A DNA stretch of 64,000 bases from Fusobacteria bacterium ZRK30 (GTDB lineage Bacteria; Fusobacteriota; Fusobacteriia; Fusobacteriales; Fusobacteriaceae): assembly GCA_024628785.1 (NCBI GenBank), contig CP102405.1:372001-436000 (forward strand), written 5' to 3'. Below the pieces are notes generated by a model. That model had not been told where the DNA came from. It did not search any database and saw only the letters and a list, made by a program, of their open reading frames with translations. The translations under genes were made by a program, and so were the position numbers. The stretch's first letter is position 1. The number at the start of each line of letters is the position of its first letter. Shown piece by piece: positions 33,222 through 46,467 of this stretch.

Positions 33222-34391
33222 ATGTCTTTAGATATTAAACAAATGATAGGTGAAACTTTTTTAGATATAGCCAATGCCATGGAAACAGGGTCGTTTGGTA
33301 AGAGAATATGTGTAGGAATAACTACAATAGGTAGTGAGCATGGAGTAGAAAACATCGTTAAAGGTGCAGAAAAAGCAGCTTTAAGTGGTGACTTTGATGT
33401 AGTTTTAATTGGACCTAAGGTAGAGACAGCTTTAAGAGTTGTAGAAGCTAACACTGAGGAAGAAGCGCATAAAAGAATGGAAGAATTAATCGATTCAAAA
33501 GAGATCAATTCAGCTGTAACTATGCATTACAGTTTCCCAATAGGTACTTCTACAATAGGTAGAGTAGTAACACCTGCTTTTGGAAATGACATGTTAATAG
33601 GAACTACAACAGGAACATCAGCTACTAACAGAACAGAAGCTATGTTTAAAAACTCACTTTATGGAATAGCAACAGCCAAAGCAATTGGAATAGCTAATCC
33701 TAGTGTTGGAATCTTAAACGTAGACAGCTCAAGAGCTGTAGAAAGATCTCTTAGAAAATTAGCTGACAACGGTTATGCAATTAACTTTGGTGAATCTAGA
33801 AGAGCAGATGGTGGAACAATCATGAGAGGAAACGACCTTTTAATGGGATCATCAGATGTAATGGTAACAGATAGTTTAACTGGAAATATTCTTATGAAGA
33901 TGTTTTCTTCTTACTCAACAGGTGGAAGTTATGAAGCAAACGGATATGGATATGGTCCAGGAGTATCATTTGATATGAAGAGAACTATATTAATCTTATC
34001 TAGAGCATCAGGAGTACCTGTAGTAGAAGGAGCAATAAAATATGCTGCACTATTAGGGAAAAATGATCTTGCTGCAATAGTAAGCAAAGAATATGAGATG
34101 ATAAAAAAAGCAGGATACGAAGAGATCTTAGCTGGTTTTGTTGAAGCACCTAAAAAACCAGTAGAAGAATTTGTAAAGCCTGAAAAAGAAGTAGTAACAG
34201 CGCAAGTATCAGGGATAGATATCATGGACTTAGATGATGCAGCACTAGAACTTATGAGAAATGGGATCTATGCAGAAGCAGGAATGGGTTGTACAGGACC
34301 AATCATCTTAGTAAATGAAACTAACAAAGAGAAAGCAATTGTTATCTTAGGAGAAAATGAATATATCGCAGTAGAAAAAACAAGCTGCTAA
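33222..34391 (+). CDS. grdD: Glycine reductase complex C alpha subunit
   Basis: The 389-residue partner of GrdC. It resembles phosphate acyltransferases (PlsX/Pta-like): ICVGITTIGSEHGVENIVKGAEKAA near residue 27, and a GGTIMRGNDLLMGSSDVMVTDSLTGNILMKMFSS segment of the type that binds acyl phosphates. A C-terminal MGCTGP segment contributes a Cys seen in the family. It is the last gene of the grd operon and is followed by a terminator. Confidence 0.95.
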   Translation: MSLDIKQMIGETFLDIANAMETGSFGKRICVGITTIGSEHGVENIVKGAEKAALSGDFDVVLIGPKVETALRVVEANTEEEAHKRMEELIDSKEINSAVTMHYSFPIGTSTIGRVVTPAFGNDMLIGTTTGTSATNRTEAMFKNSLYGIATAKAIGIANPSVGILNVDSSRAVERSLRKLADNGYAINFGESRRADGGTIMRGNDLLMGSSDVMVTDSLTGNILMKMFSSYSTGGSYEANGYGYGPGVSFDMKRTILILSRASGVPVVEGAIKYAALLGKNDLAAIVSKEYEMIKKAGYEEILAGFVEAPKKPVEEFVKPEKEVVTAQVSGIDIMDLDDAALELMRNGIYAEAGMGCTGPIILVNETNKEKAIVILGENEYIAVEKTSC

Positions 34392-34409
34392 TATTTAATC
34401 TAAAGAGAA

Positions 34410-34439
34410 GTCATCAATTTATTGATGGCTCCTTTTTTT
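34410..34439 (+). terminator. grd operon terminator
   Basis: GTCATCAA and TTGATGGC arms followed by seven T, about 20 bp after the grdD stop. The arms resemble the rRNA operon terminators of this window. Confidence 0.8.
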
Positions 34440-34850
34440 ATGTCTTGAAATCCCTCTTCTTCTTTCAACTATAGCTTGTCACTCCAATATCAGAAATCTC
34501 CTATAAAATAAGAACACCATATATGATCCTCATAGGGAGTAATTTTCATATTTTATCTTAAAAATGCTCGTGTCTCTGGTTATTCTATTAAACTCAAAAG
34601 TTTCATCGAACTAGCACCTCTATAAGACCTCCCTCTAGGAAACCAGGATCTCTTGGCTTTTACCTACTAAGACAAGATGGCTTTAGCTTTAGCTTCGGTT
34701 TCTCTCAGTTGAGATTCATATTTAAAATTAATTTTGATACTCATAAAATCTCTATAAAAATGAGGAGTCAGAACCTTCATGAATTTTGGTTGCTACAAAT
34801 ATTTAAAGAATATGGATTGTTTTCTCCCTTTATTTTTGATAGTATACATA
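34440..34850 (-). other. Intergenic region, possibly with remnants of a gene
   Basis: About 410 bp between the grd terminator and the end of rRNA operon 2. On the minus strand small frames are seen (a 25-codon frame starting near 34749 with MSIKINFKYESQ..., another starting MKITPYEDHIW... near 34547), broken by stops in between. No ribosome site is convincing. A decayed gene or an untranslated RNA is possible; nothing is certain. Confidence 0.3.
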
Positions 34851-34857
34851 AAAAAGA

Positions 34858-34880
34858 GCCATCAACATTAGTTGATGACC
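34858..34880 (-). terminator. Terminator of rRNA operon 2
   Basis: GTCATCAAC...GTTGATGGC type hairpin followed by T-rich sequence on the minus strand. Unlike operons 1 and 3, no tRNA-Lys lies between it and 5S. Confidence 0.7.
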
Positions 34881-34917
34881 CTTCTTCCTCTTTGAATTTC
34901 TTCAAAAAATAAAAAAG

Positions 34918-35035
34918 ACTTGGCAAGTTCCTATCCTCCCAAGGGGCTGCCCCCTAAGTACTTTCGGCGTTTACGGACTTAACTTCTGGGTTCGGAATGT
35001 GACCAGGTGTACCCCCGTAGCTTTTCTTACCAAGC
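34918..35035 (-). rRNA. rrf: 5S rRNA, operon 2
   Basis: Identical by eye to the operon 1 copy, with the same terminal stem. Confidence 0.95.
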
Positions 35036-35118
35036 TTACTTTCTTATTGAATATTGTTAAACATTCAAAACTATATAATAATGTTTCATAAATTAACTTT
35101 CTAAAAATCATTTTCTTT

Positions 35119-38060
<2,942 letters not shown>

Positions 38061-38342
38061 TTATTAAAATAGAATTTTAATATTTTTTGCTTAATTTGTT
38101 TTTAGAATTTTTGAAATCTAATTATCGTTCAGTTATTTCTAACTCTTCGTTAATTATTGTTACACTCTCGTGTAACTGAAGATCTAATAAAATTGTTAAT
38201 TTATTATTTCATTACTATATAGTTTTCAATGTCCAACTGGTATTTTCTCTCAAAAAAGAGAACATTACCAAATAAATAGAGAAAGAGCAGTATAAATATT
38301 CTTTATGTAATACCATTTGCATGGTCTCATAAAGTGCTCCTT

Positions 38343-39861
<1,519 letters not shown>

Positions 39862-40073
39862 CAAATTTATATCCTAACTTCATAAATGAAGTTTAGCTAT
39901 CTATTAAAAGATAATTATTTTTATAGTGGTTCATTCCACTGTACACCTTAATCGATTGTTTGAAAACAAAGTTTCAAACGACAATTGAGTTTTTAATTTA
40001 CACTTTCTTTCTCTATTTAATTGCTAATGTCCTTTTGTTGGCTTCAAAGATATTTCTCTGATGCACAAGAAGA

Positions 40074-40102
40074 AGTATACCGCGTTTACAGCTTTTCGTC
40101 AA
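40074..40102 (-). promoter_or_regulatory. rRNA operon 2 promoter
   Basis: Minus-strand TTGACG (40097-40102), 17 bp, TATACT (40074-40079). The core is shared with operon 1 while the surrounding 40 bp differ, so the core is probably under selection. Confidence 0.85.
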
Positions 40103-40373
40103 GGATTTTTTTGTTTTTTTATTGTGTTTTTTCAAAACATTTCCCAAAACAGACATCCAAACGCAACTCTCCTCTTTTCACCCTTATTTTTATTGATTTA
40201 CAACCAATGAAACAGATATGTTGTTTAGTGAAAAATATTTATTTTTCATTTGATCTTCTTCTTCACTTCGATAACTAAAACGTTATTTTATTCAATAAAT
40301 TTTATTAACTTCCCACAAAGAAGTCAATAATAATAGATAAAAATTTTAGAAAAACCAAAAAAATTTAAAATAA

Positions 40374-40412
40374 AAACCTCCTACCTGTAATAGTCGCACA
40401 GTTAGGAGGTCT
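40374..40412 (-). terminator. Terminator of the AgcS-type gene
   Basis: ACCTCCTA and TAGGAGGT arms with a longer loop, followed by T-rich sequence on the minus strand, about 115 bp after the gene. Confidence 0.7.
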
Positions 40413-40525
40413 TTATTTATTATATTTTATTTTAAGGAAAGAAAGAAATGAAAAAATATTACTATTTTCATTTGCTTATACTTATCAGACGCAGCAAGTT
40501 TTAAAAAAGTTTAAATTTTTTTATT

Positions 40526-41875
40526 TTATATTGTAACCTTAGTTTCCTCCGCCTTTTGCTTCTTCAAAAGACCTCCTTCATAATTATCTAAACAGCTTTT
40601 CACCTCCTTAGACAACAAGACTATACCTACAAGGTTAATTACCGTCATCAATCCTATTCCAAAATCTGCCAAAGACCAGATAAATAAATTCTGCTGAATA
40701 CCACCTTGAAATAACATCACCAACACCAAAATTTTAAACATATTTTGAAAGATATCTCTTTCAGATAAAAAGATTATATTATTTTTAGCATAAAACATGA
40801 TCCCCAATACTGTACTAAAGGAAAATAAAAATAATATAAGTGCTATAAATATAACTCCCCAATCTCCTACATGGTATCTAAAAGATTCTTGTAAAAATTT
40901 CATTCCCGTTAGATCTGTTTTATCTATATCTGCTAATAACATTACAAAAGCCGTGGCACTGCATATTAATATGGTATCCACAAACACTCCCAGAGCTTGT
41001 AATAAACCCTGCTTCGCCGGATGATCCACATCTGCTGATGCTGCTGCACTAGGAGCACTCCCACTCCCTGCCTCATTAGAAAACAACCCTCTCTTTATTC
41101 CAATCATTATAACAGCTCCTAAACTCCCTCCCACTGCCTGTCTGATTCCCAAAGCCTGTGAAACTATCTCTGTTATAAGTCCTGGTATTAAATTAATATT
41201 CTTTATCACTATAAACAATACTACCAGTAAGTACAGCGCAGACATAAGGGGAACTAATTTCGACAAAAGCATAGATATCTTATCTTTTTTTCCAAAGATA
41301 ACTACCCCTGTCAACATTATTAAAACTATAGCCACCATAAGTTCATCGGTTCCAAAAGCTACCTTAAAAGATTCTGTTACAGAGTTTGAAACGACCTGCA
41401 TCACTCCAGCCCAACATATCAATGCAGATATCACAAACAACACTCCTAACCATTTTTTACCTAGCCCTTTATGTAGGAAAAACGCCGGCCCTCCTACAAA
41501 TTTACCGTCTTTAGTTTTTTCTCTGTAGATAACAGCCAAAACAGTTTCTGCAAAGGCTGAAGCTGCACCAATTACAGCCATTACCCACATCCAAAAGATA
41601 GATCCTGCTCCACCTATGGATACCGCTGCCACAACCCCTACTAAGTTACCAGCCCCTACCCTGGAAGCCGTGCTGATACAAAAAGCTTGGAAAGATGTAA
41701 TCCCTTCACTTTTTTCTTCATTATTTGACTTCACCAAAGATATCATATGTTTAAATAATCTCAATTGAACAAACTTCGTCTTTATACTAAAAAACAACCC
41801 TGCTCCTATCAACATCCAAACCAATACATTTTTCCCCCATAAAACTCCATTTACAAAGCTTATAATATTTTCCAT
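40526..41875 (-). CDS. AgcS-family sodium/amino-acid symporter, probably for tyrosine
   Basis: A secondary transporter of the alanine/glycine:cation symporter family (about 450 residues, ten or more membrane segments). Signatures are TASRVGAGNLVGVVAAV (family GxGN motif), the GPAFFLHKGLGKKWLG segment and RGLFSNEAGSGSAPSAAA, all typical of AgcS proteins. The start is placed at the ATG 41875 (MENIISFVNG), 8 bp after GGAG; two in-frame ATG/GTG codons just upstream are alternatives. The family name suggests alanine or glycine, but the leader with two tyrosine-rich peptides and two terminators suggests control by charged tRNA-Tyr, hence a tyrosine or aromatic substrate. That is inference. Confidence 0.85.
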   Translation of the reverse strand: MENIISFVNGVLWGKNVLVWMLIGAGLFFSIKTKFVQLRLFKHMISLVKSNNEEKSEGITSFQAFCISTASRVGAGNLVGVVAAVSIGGAGSIFWMWVMAVIGAASAFAETVLAVIYREKTKDGKFVGGPAFFLHKGLGKKWLGVLFVISALICWAGVMQVVSNSVTESFKVAFGTDELMVAIVLIMLTGVVIFGKKDKISMLLSKLVPLMSALYLLVVLFIVIKNINLIPGLITEIVSQALGIRQAVGGSLGAVIMIGIKRGLFSNEAGSGSAPSAAASADVDHPAKQGLLQALGVFVDTILICSATAFVMLLADIDKTDLTGMKFLQESFRYHVGDWGVIFIALILFLFSFSTVLGIMFYAKNNIIFLSERDIFQNMFKILVLVMLFQGGIQQNLFIWSLADFGIGLMTVINLVGIVLLSKEVKSCLDNYEGGLLKKQKAEETKVTI

Positions 41876-41913
41876 TACAACCATCTCCTCACAATAAAAC
41901 ACAATATAAAAAA

Positions 41914-41935
41914 GCCCAAGGACTACACCTTGAGC
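41914..41935 (-). terminator. Second attenuator terminator
   Basis: GCTCAAGG and CCTTGGGC arms with the loop TGTAGT, followed by six T, about 35 bp before the symporter start. Upstream, TTTAACTACTA inside the Tyr codons (42038-42048) is perfectly complementary to TAGTAGTTAAA (41950-41960), which is itself followed by CTTTTTT; a ribosome on the Tyr codons would block that stem. Confidence 0.75.
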
Positions 41936-41997
41936 TTCACTTAAAAAAGTTTAACTACTAAAGATGCAGGCCACCAAAACAAACCTGCATCTATCGC

Positions 41998-42060
41998 TTA
42001 TATGCGATGACCCAGATTTAATAAATAATAGTAGTAATAGTAGTTAAATTTAAATTTCAT
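41998..42060 (-). CDS. Leader peptide 2, six consecutive tyrosines
   Basis: A 20-residue peptide with ATG start, a GGAG ribosome site 6 bp upstream, and the run YYYYYY (TAC TAT TAC TAC TAT TAT, 42025-42042) followed by LLNLGHRI and TAA. Six consecutive Tyr codons are very unlikely by chance beside a ribosome site and a terminator. It would sense tRNA-Tyr charging by stalling. Confidence 0.8.
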   Translation of the reverse strand: MKFKFNYYYYYYLLNLGHRI

Positions 42061-42090
42061 ATCATTCTCCTTAGTTTATTTAATAAAAAA

Positions 42091-42152
42091 GCAACGTGAC
42101 GTTGCATCCAAACAAGCGTAAACTTATAATAATTCCCCTAGATAATAAAAAA
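42091..42152 (+). repeat. Intergenic repeat, copy C (short)
   Basis: Starts with gcaacgtgacgttgcatcca, a perfect 7+1+7 inverted repeat plus tail, and ends in the A-run that abuts the first attenuator terminator. The core present in copies A and B is missing. On the minus strand the palindrome is followed by six T, so here it could act as a weak extra terminator. Confidence 0.55.
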
Positions 42153-42178
42153 AGTCTATAGGTAAGTACCCATAGACT
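42153..42178 (-). terminator. First attenuator terminator
   Basis: AGTCTATGGGT and ACCTATAGACT arms (11 bp, one G-U) with a four-base loop, followed by seven T. It lies 85 nt after the stop codon of leader peptide 1. Confidence 0.8.
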
Positions 42179-42262
42179 AAAATAACATCTCTTGATACAA
42201 ATCCATCTCACTAAACTTATAGTAATACAAAATGGATTCGCATATAATTCTAATTTAAAGAA

Positions 42263-42328
42263 TTAATTCAAATCCTGTTTCCTATAATAATAGTAATATA
42301 GAGTTGTAATAAAGTTTGATTTATTCAC
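42263..42328 (-). CDS. Leader peptide 1, five consecutive tyrosines
   Basis: A 21-residue peptide with GTG start, a GGAGG ribosome site 8 bp upstream, and the run YYYYY (TAT TAC TAT TAT TAT, 42284-42298), then RKQDLN and TAA. Downstream, CGAATCCAT (42232-42240) pairs with ATGGATTTG (42198-42206) in a possible intermediate stem before the terminator. Confidence 0.78.
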   Translation of the reverse strand: MNKSNFITTLYYYYYRKQDLN

Positions 42329-42363
42329 TTTTTATTCCTCCGAACAATTTATTATTTAATAAA

Positions 42364-42392
42364 ATAATATCATTGTTTTTATTTTTATTCAA
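42364..42392 (-). promoter_or_regulatory. Promoter of the tyrosine leader and symporter
   Basis: Minus-strand TTGAAT (42387-42392), 17 bp, TATTAT (42364-42369). The transcript would start about 30 nt before the first leader peptide. Confidence 0.75.
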
Positions 42393-42442
42393 GATGTTTT
42401 TACCATAATTTTATTTTTTAATTTTTTCAAAATAAAAAAAAT

Positions 42443-42484
42443 TCTCCTAATTATCAGAGTATTTGTATACCTGATAATTAGGAG
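42443..42484 (-). terminator. hpf terminator
   Basis: TCTCCTAATTATCAG and CTGATAATTAGGAGA arms (15 bp), followed by eight T on the minus strand. It lies just after the hpf stop and just upstream of the tyrosine leader promoter. Confidence 0.85.
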
Positions 42485-42495
42485 ATTAGTTTCAT

Positions 42496-42813
42496 CTATT
42501 CAACTTCTGGCTTCTCTTCCCTCTTACTGTCTATAATCTTCTTCTTTTCTTTAGTCAACACACCTTTTATCTTCTCTTTAGCTTTATCTATCTCAGTGTA
42601 TAATTCTCCACCTTTAGTTTTAGCAATGTATTTATTTCCCTTGGTAGTTACAATAACTTCTACACCATATACTTTTTTGTCTTCATATTTTAAAACAACT
42701 TCAGTCTCATCTATATGATTAAAGTACGTCTCCAATTTACCAAATCTCTTCTCTGCATAATTTTTGATTCCCTCTGTTACCTCTAAGTGTCTTCCTCTTA
42801 TTGTCGTTCTCAT
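42496..42813 (-). CDS. hpf: Ribosome hibernation-promoting factor, short form
   Basis: A 105-residue protein of the HPF/RaiA (YfiA) family that binds the small subunit and helps inactivate ribosomes in stationary phase. The family start TIRGRHLEVTEGIKNYAEKRFGKLE and the KGNKYIAKTKGGELYTEIDKA segment are clear. It lacks the C-terminal dimerisation domain of long HPF. I chose the ATG at 42813, with AAGGA about 10 bp upstream; a GTG three codons earlier sits too close to that site. Confidence 0.9.
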   Translation of the reverse strand: MRTTIRGRHLEVTEGIKNYAEKRFGKLETYFNHIDETEVVLKYEDKKVYGVEVIVTTKGNKYIAKTKGGELYTEIDKAKEKIKGVLTKEKKKIIDSKREEKPEVE

Positions 42814-42945
42814 AAAAATCACATCCTTATTAGTTTGTCCTCATGCTAGTAATACAAATATACGACATAATTTTAACAAAATCAATAGTTAGAGCAAAGA
42901 AAGACTCACCAGGAAGAGTGGTCTAAACAAAAAAAACATATAAAA

Positions 42946-42968
42946 AGAGGAAGATTTCTCCCCCTCTT
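42946..42968 (-). terminator. pgk terminator
   Basis: AAGAGG and CCTCTT arms with a loop of about 11 bases, followed by T-rich sequence, directly after pgk. Confidence 0.7.
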
Positions 42969-42983
42969 GATCTTTCTATTTAA

Positions 42984-44201
42984 TTATTTACCGCAGTTAC
43001 AGTTACCACAGTGACTAGCTATAGAATCTATTCCTGGTAAAACTTTCCCTTCTAAATACTCAAGTGAAGCTCCTCCACCAGTAGAGATATGTGTAAACTT
43101 GTCAGCGAATCCTAAGTCGATTGCTGCTGTTGCAGAATCTCCTCCACCGATAATAGTGATAGCTCCGTCTAAGTTGGCGATAGCTTCACAAACTCCAATC
43201 GTTCCTTTAGCAAAATTAGACATTTCGAATACACCCATTGGTCCATTCCATACTACAGTTTTAGCTCCTGCTAATGCAGATTTAAATAACTCCACTGATT
43301 TAGGTCCGATATCTAATCCCATCTCCCCTTCAGGAATTTCATTTACAGAAACAACTTGGTGTCCTGCATCATTTGAGAATTCTTTTGACGTAATAGTATC
43401 TACAGGTAATACTAATTTATCTCCTGCTAATTCCATTAATTCCTTGGCAAGATCTAATCTATCTTCTTCACATAATGAAGACCCGATATTTAATCCTTTT
43501 GCTTTTAAGAAAGTAAACATCATTCCTCCACCGATAATTATCTTATCAGCTTTTGGAATCAAGTTTTTAATTACAGAGATCTTATCAGAAACTTTCGCTC
43601 CACCTAAGATTGCTACTAATGGCTTTTGTGGTGCATCCACTACTCCACCAATGAATTTAATTTCTTTTTCCATTAAGAATCCCGCTGCAGACTCTTCAAC
43701 GTTCGAAGCAATTCCTACATTTGAAGCATGCGCTCTATGAGCAGTTCCGAATGCATCGTTTATAAAAACGTCTCCTAAAGAAGCCCAGTATTTCCCCAGT
43801 TCAGGGTCATTTTTAGATTCTTTCTTACCATCGATATCTTCAAATCTAGTATTTTCAAACATCATGATCTCTCCATCTTTTAATTCTGCTACTGCCGCTT
43901 CTAATTCTGTTCCTCTAGTTTCAGCAACAAACTTAACTTCCTTACCTAATAATTCAGATAATCTTACAGCTATTGGTGCCATTGATTTTCCAGCTTTATC
44001 TTCCTCTGTTTTTACTCTTCCTAAATGAGAGAAAGCTATAACTTTTCCACCTTGCTCTAATACATATTTAATTGTATCAGTTGCAGCAACTATTCTGTTG
44101 TCGTTTGTGATCTTCCCATCCTTCATAGGAACGTTAAAATCCACTCTCATCAATACTTTTTTACCGTTTAATTCTAATTCATTTACTATTTTTTTTGCCA
44201 T
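42984..44201 (-). CDS. pgk: Phosphoglycerate kinase with Cys-rich tail
   Basis: Glycolytic enzyme that makes ATP from 1,3-bisphosphoglycerate. The 405-residue protein carries [16 protein letters not shown], the GRVKTEEDK substrate loop, the [11 protein letters not shown] hinge and the GGGDSATA nucleotide segment. It ends with an extra stretch after the usual ...[18 protein letters not shown]. Three Cys in C-x-x-C-x-C spacing plus a His are not part of the normal PGK fold and could bind a metal. It lies about 120 bp after gap. Confidence 0.97.
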   Translation of the reverse strand: MAKKIVNELELNGKKVLMRVDFNVPMKDGKITNDNRIVAATDTIKYVLEQGGKVIAFSHLGRVKTEEDKAGKSMAPIAVRLSELLGKEVKFVAETRGTELEAAVAELKDGEIMMFENTRFEDIDGKKESKNDPELGKYWASLGDVFINDAFGTAHRAHASNVGIASNVEESAAGFLMEKEIKFIGGVVDAPQKPLVAILGGAKVSDKISVIKNLIPKADKIIIGGGMMFTFLKAKGLNIGSSLCEEDRLDLAKELMELAGDKLVLPVDTITSKEFSNDAGHQVVSVNEIPEGEMGLDIGPKSVELFKSALAGAKTVVWNGPMGVFEMSNFAKGTIGVCEAIANLDGAITIIGGGDSATAAIDLGFADKFTHISTGGGASLEYLEGKVLPGIDSIASHCGNCNCGK

Positions 44202-44274
44202 TCTCTTAACCCCTCCATAAATATAATTACTGCCTTTAAACGCCTAAGAAATATAACACTTCTCTCTAAAAAAA

Positions 44275-44300
44275 ATAGCGGAAACCAATGCTCCCGCTAT
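44275..44300 (-). terminator. gap terminator
   Basis: ATAGCGG and CCGCTAT arms with a 12-base loop, followed by seven or more T on the minus strand. It separates gap from pgk. Confidence 0.75.
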
Positions 44301-44321
44301 TCTATTTATTCTATTATATAA

Positions 44322-45338
44322 TTACTTTGCTAATTGAGCAAATTTCTTACAAGTTCTGATTAATTGAGCTGTATAAGACATCTCGTTGTCATACCAAGTT
44401 AAGATTTTTACTAATTGCTTTCCATCTACAGTCATTACTTTTGTAGATTGAGCATCAAACCATGATCCGAATTGGATTCCGATACAGTCAGAAGATACGA
44501 TTGGCTCTTCAGTATATCCTAAAGTTTCATTTGCTGCTGCTTTCATAGCTGCATTGATCTCTTCTACAGTTACGTTCTTATCTAACTCTACTACTAAGTC
44601 AACACAAGATCCTGTAACAGTTGGAACTCTTACTGCTCCACCATCTAATTTTCCTAATAATTCAGGTAATACTTTTCCTACTGCTACTGCTGCTCCTGTA
44701 GATGTAGGTACCATGTTAGCTGCTCCTGCTCTTCCTCTTCTAGCGTTGATATCCTTTGGATGAGGTGCATCTAATATGTTTTGGTCATTTGTGTATGCAT
44801 GGATAGTTGTCATGAATCCTTTTACTAATCCAAACTCTTTGTTTAATACGTTTACAACTGGTGCTAAACAGTTAGTTGTACAAGAAGCTCCAGATATGAT
44901 AGTTTCTTCTCCAGTTAATACGTCATCGTTTACGTTGAATACAACTGTTTTAAGATCTCCTGCTGCTGGTGCAGAGATAACTACTTTTTTAGCTCCTGCA
45001 TCTATATGTGCTTGAGACTTTTCTTTAGATACATAGAATCCAGTACATTCTAATACTACATCTACATCTAATGCTTTCCAAGGTAAGTCTGCTGCATTTC
45101 TTTCAGAGTATATTTTAATTTCTTTCCCATCTACTACTATTCCGTTTTCTGTAGCTTCAATTGAATCCATCTTGAATCTTCCTTGAGCTGTATCAAACTT
45201 TAATAAGTAAGCTAAAGTTCTAGGGTCCGTTAAGTCGTTTATTGCTACTACTTCAAATTCAGGGTTATCTGCCATTAATCTGAATGCTAATCTTCCAATT
45301 CTACCAAATCCATTTATCGCTATTTTTACTGCTGCCAT
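44322..45338 (-). CDS. gap: Glyceraldehyde-3-phosphate dehydrogenase
   Basis: A 338-residue NAD-dependent glycolytic dehydrogenase. The Rossmann start [13 protein letters not shown], the catalytic cysteine in [12 protein letters not shown] (near residue 155), the [17 protein letters not shown] phosphate loop and the C-terminal [12 protein letters not shown] segment are intact. It has its own promoter (45378-45407) and an AGGAGG site, then pgk follows, the usual pairing. Confidence 0.97.
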   Translation of the reverse strand: MAAVKIAINGFGRIGRLAFRLMADNPEFEVVAINDLTDPRTLAYLLKFDTAQGRFKMDSIEATENGIVVDGKEIKIYSERNAADLPWKALDVDVVLECTGFYVSKEKSQAHIDAGAKKVVISAPAAGDLKTVVFNVNDDVLTGEETIISGASCTTNCLAPVVNVLNKEFGLVKGFMTTIHAYTNDQNILDAPHPKDINARRGRAGAANMVPTSTGAAVAVGKVLPELLGKLDGGAVRVPTVTGSCVDLVVELDKNVTVEEINAAMKAAANETLGYTEEPIVSSDCIGIQFGSWFDAQSTKVMTVDGKQLVKILTWYDNEMSYTAQLIRTCKKFAQLAK

Positions 45339-45377
45339 AGTTTTATTCCTCCTAAGATTTTTTTATTTTACACTATA

Positions 45378-45407
45378 AATATATCTTAAATTTCTAGAGT
45401 TTGTCAA
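45378..45407 (-). promoter_or_regulatory. gap promoter
   Basis: Minus-strand TTGACA (45402-45407), 18 bp, TATATT (45378-45383), about 40 bp before the gap start. Confidence 0.7.
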
Positions 45408-45449
45408 CGGAACGTGAGTATTAATTTTGCAACAATTCTTGGTCTATTT

Positions 45450-46334
45450 TTACCCTATCACCTCCCCTTTCACAATTCTCTCCATGTCATCAGGTAAAGT
45501 TGTCGTTACAGTTTCCTCTTTCCCAGTGTCTGGGTTAGTAAAGATTAATTTATAAGCATGCAGAAGCTGTCTTTTAACACTATCAACCATTCCCCCATAG
45601 AGCTCATCCCCTAATATCGGATGTCCTATAGATGATAGATGTACCCTGATTTGATGGGTTCTTCCTGTAAACAACTCCACCTCTAGAAGGGTTAAGTTTT
45701 GATCATCCATCCTCTTTAAAACCTTCACTCCTGTTTTTGCAGTTTGACCTCCATCCTCTACTGAAAGTAATTCTCTTTTCAGCGAATCTCCTACACGACC
45801 AATCGACTCCTCTATAACAAACTCTTCTTCTTTAACTATTCCCTTAACTATTGTTTGATAATACTTCTTCACAGTGGCTTTCTCTTTGTTTTGTAAAAAT
45901 GCCTGGGCAAATCCATTTTTAGCTACCACTATAATTCCAGACGTATTCATATCTAACCTGTTATAAAATCTTGGGACTGTAATTTCCCCTGTCTGTTCCT
46001 TCATATAGTGTACTATCCCATGAGCCAAAGTTTTATCCACCTTCTTTTTAGTGGGATGAACTATCAAATACGGCTCCTTATTTAATATAATCAGGTTCTT
46101 ATCCTCATACACTATATTCAGATCCATTTTGATAGGCTCGATGTTTGTTCCTTTATTATGTTCTTTTACCAGCAACCTATTTAATTTTCTTACTTTTTTA
46201 TTAGGTTTTACTTTTTTTCCATTCAAAAAGATATCAATCTTCCTCATACTTCTACTAGAATAACCCAAAACTTCCTTTAAATAATCTCCAACTTTATATC
46301 CATGATATTCTGGTTCAATTATATATTTTTTCAT
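45450..46334 (-). CDS. RluA/RluD-family pseudouridine synthase
   Basis: A 294-residue RNA-modifying enzyme that isomerises uridine in rRNA or tRNA. An N-terminal S4-like segment (about residues 10-75) is followed by the catalytic domain. The catalytic Asp is in FYNRLDMNTSGIIVVAKN, where the usual His before RLD is replaced by Asn. The VELFTGRTHQIRVHLSSIGHPILGDELYG segment is diagnostic. The target site cannot be told from the sequence. Confidence 0.9.
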   Translation of the reverse strand: MKKYIIEPEYHGYKVGDYLKEVLGYSSRSMRKIDIFLNGKKVKPNKKVRKLNRLLVKEHNKGTNIEPIKMDLNIVYEDKNLIILNKEPYLIVHPTKKKVDKTLAHGIVHYMKEQTGEITVPRFYNRLDMNTSGIIVVAKNGFAQAFLQNKEKATVKKYYQTIVKGIVKEEEFVIEESIGRVGDSLKRELLSVEDGGQTAKTGVKVLKRMDDQNLTLLEVELFTGRTHQIRVHLSSIGHPILGDELYGGMVDSVKRQLLHAYKLIFTNPDTGKEETVTTTLPDDMERIVKGEVIG

Positions 46335-46467
46335 TATTTCTCCTTTTCTGTAACTTTAATTTATACTTATTACTTCTATCTATTATAACATAATAATAGA
46401 AAAAGGAACCCAAAGATTCCTTTTCTACACATTTCACTATAAAGTTTTTGTTTATTTCAGATTTATT

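Larger units (their letters stand above)
41889..42357 (-). promoter_or_regulatory. Tandem tyrosine attenuator leader
   Basis: About 470 nt of 5' leader from the promoter at 42364-42392 to the AgcS-type gene. It contains two successive units, each a ribosome site, a short frame with a run of Tyr codons, then an intrinsic terminator. Unit 1: peptide 42263-42328, terminator 42153-42178. Unit 2: peptide 41998-42060, terminator 41914-41935. The repeat copy C lies between the units. The design fits ribosome-stalling attenuation. Confidence 0.75.

Noticed and set aside
41889..42357. T-box or glycine riboswitch as explanation of the symporter leader
   Set aside because: No T-box word (TGGNACCGCG) or glycine aptamer motifs; the Tyr-rich leader peptides explain the terminators better.
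43099..43740. A 213-codon plus-strand frame opposite pgk
   Set aside because: It is a mirror of the highly expressed pgk coding sequence; composition and lack of a ribosome site show it is not a gene. The same applies to long antisense frames opposite bioB, trxB, grdD, gap and the nucleotidase gene.
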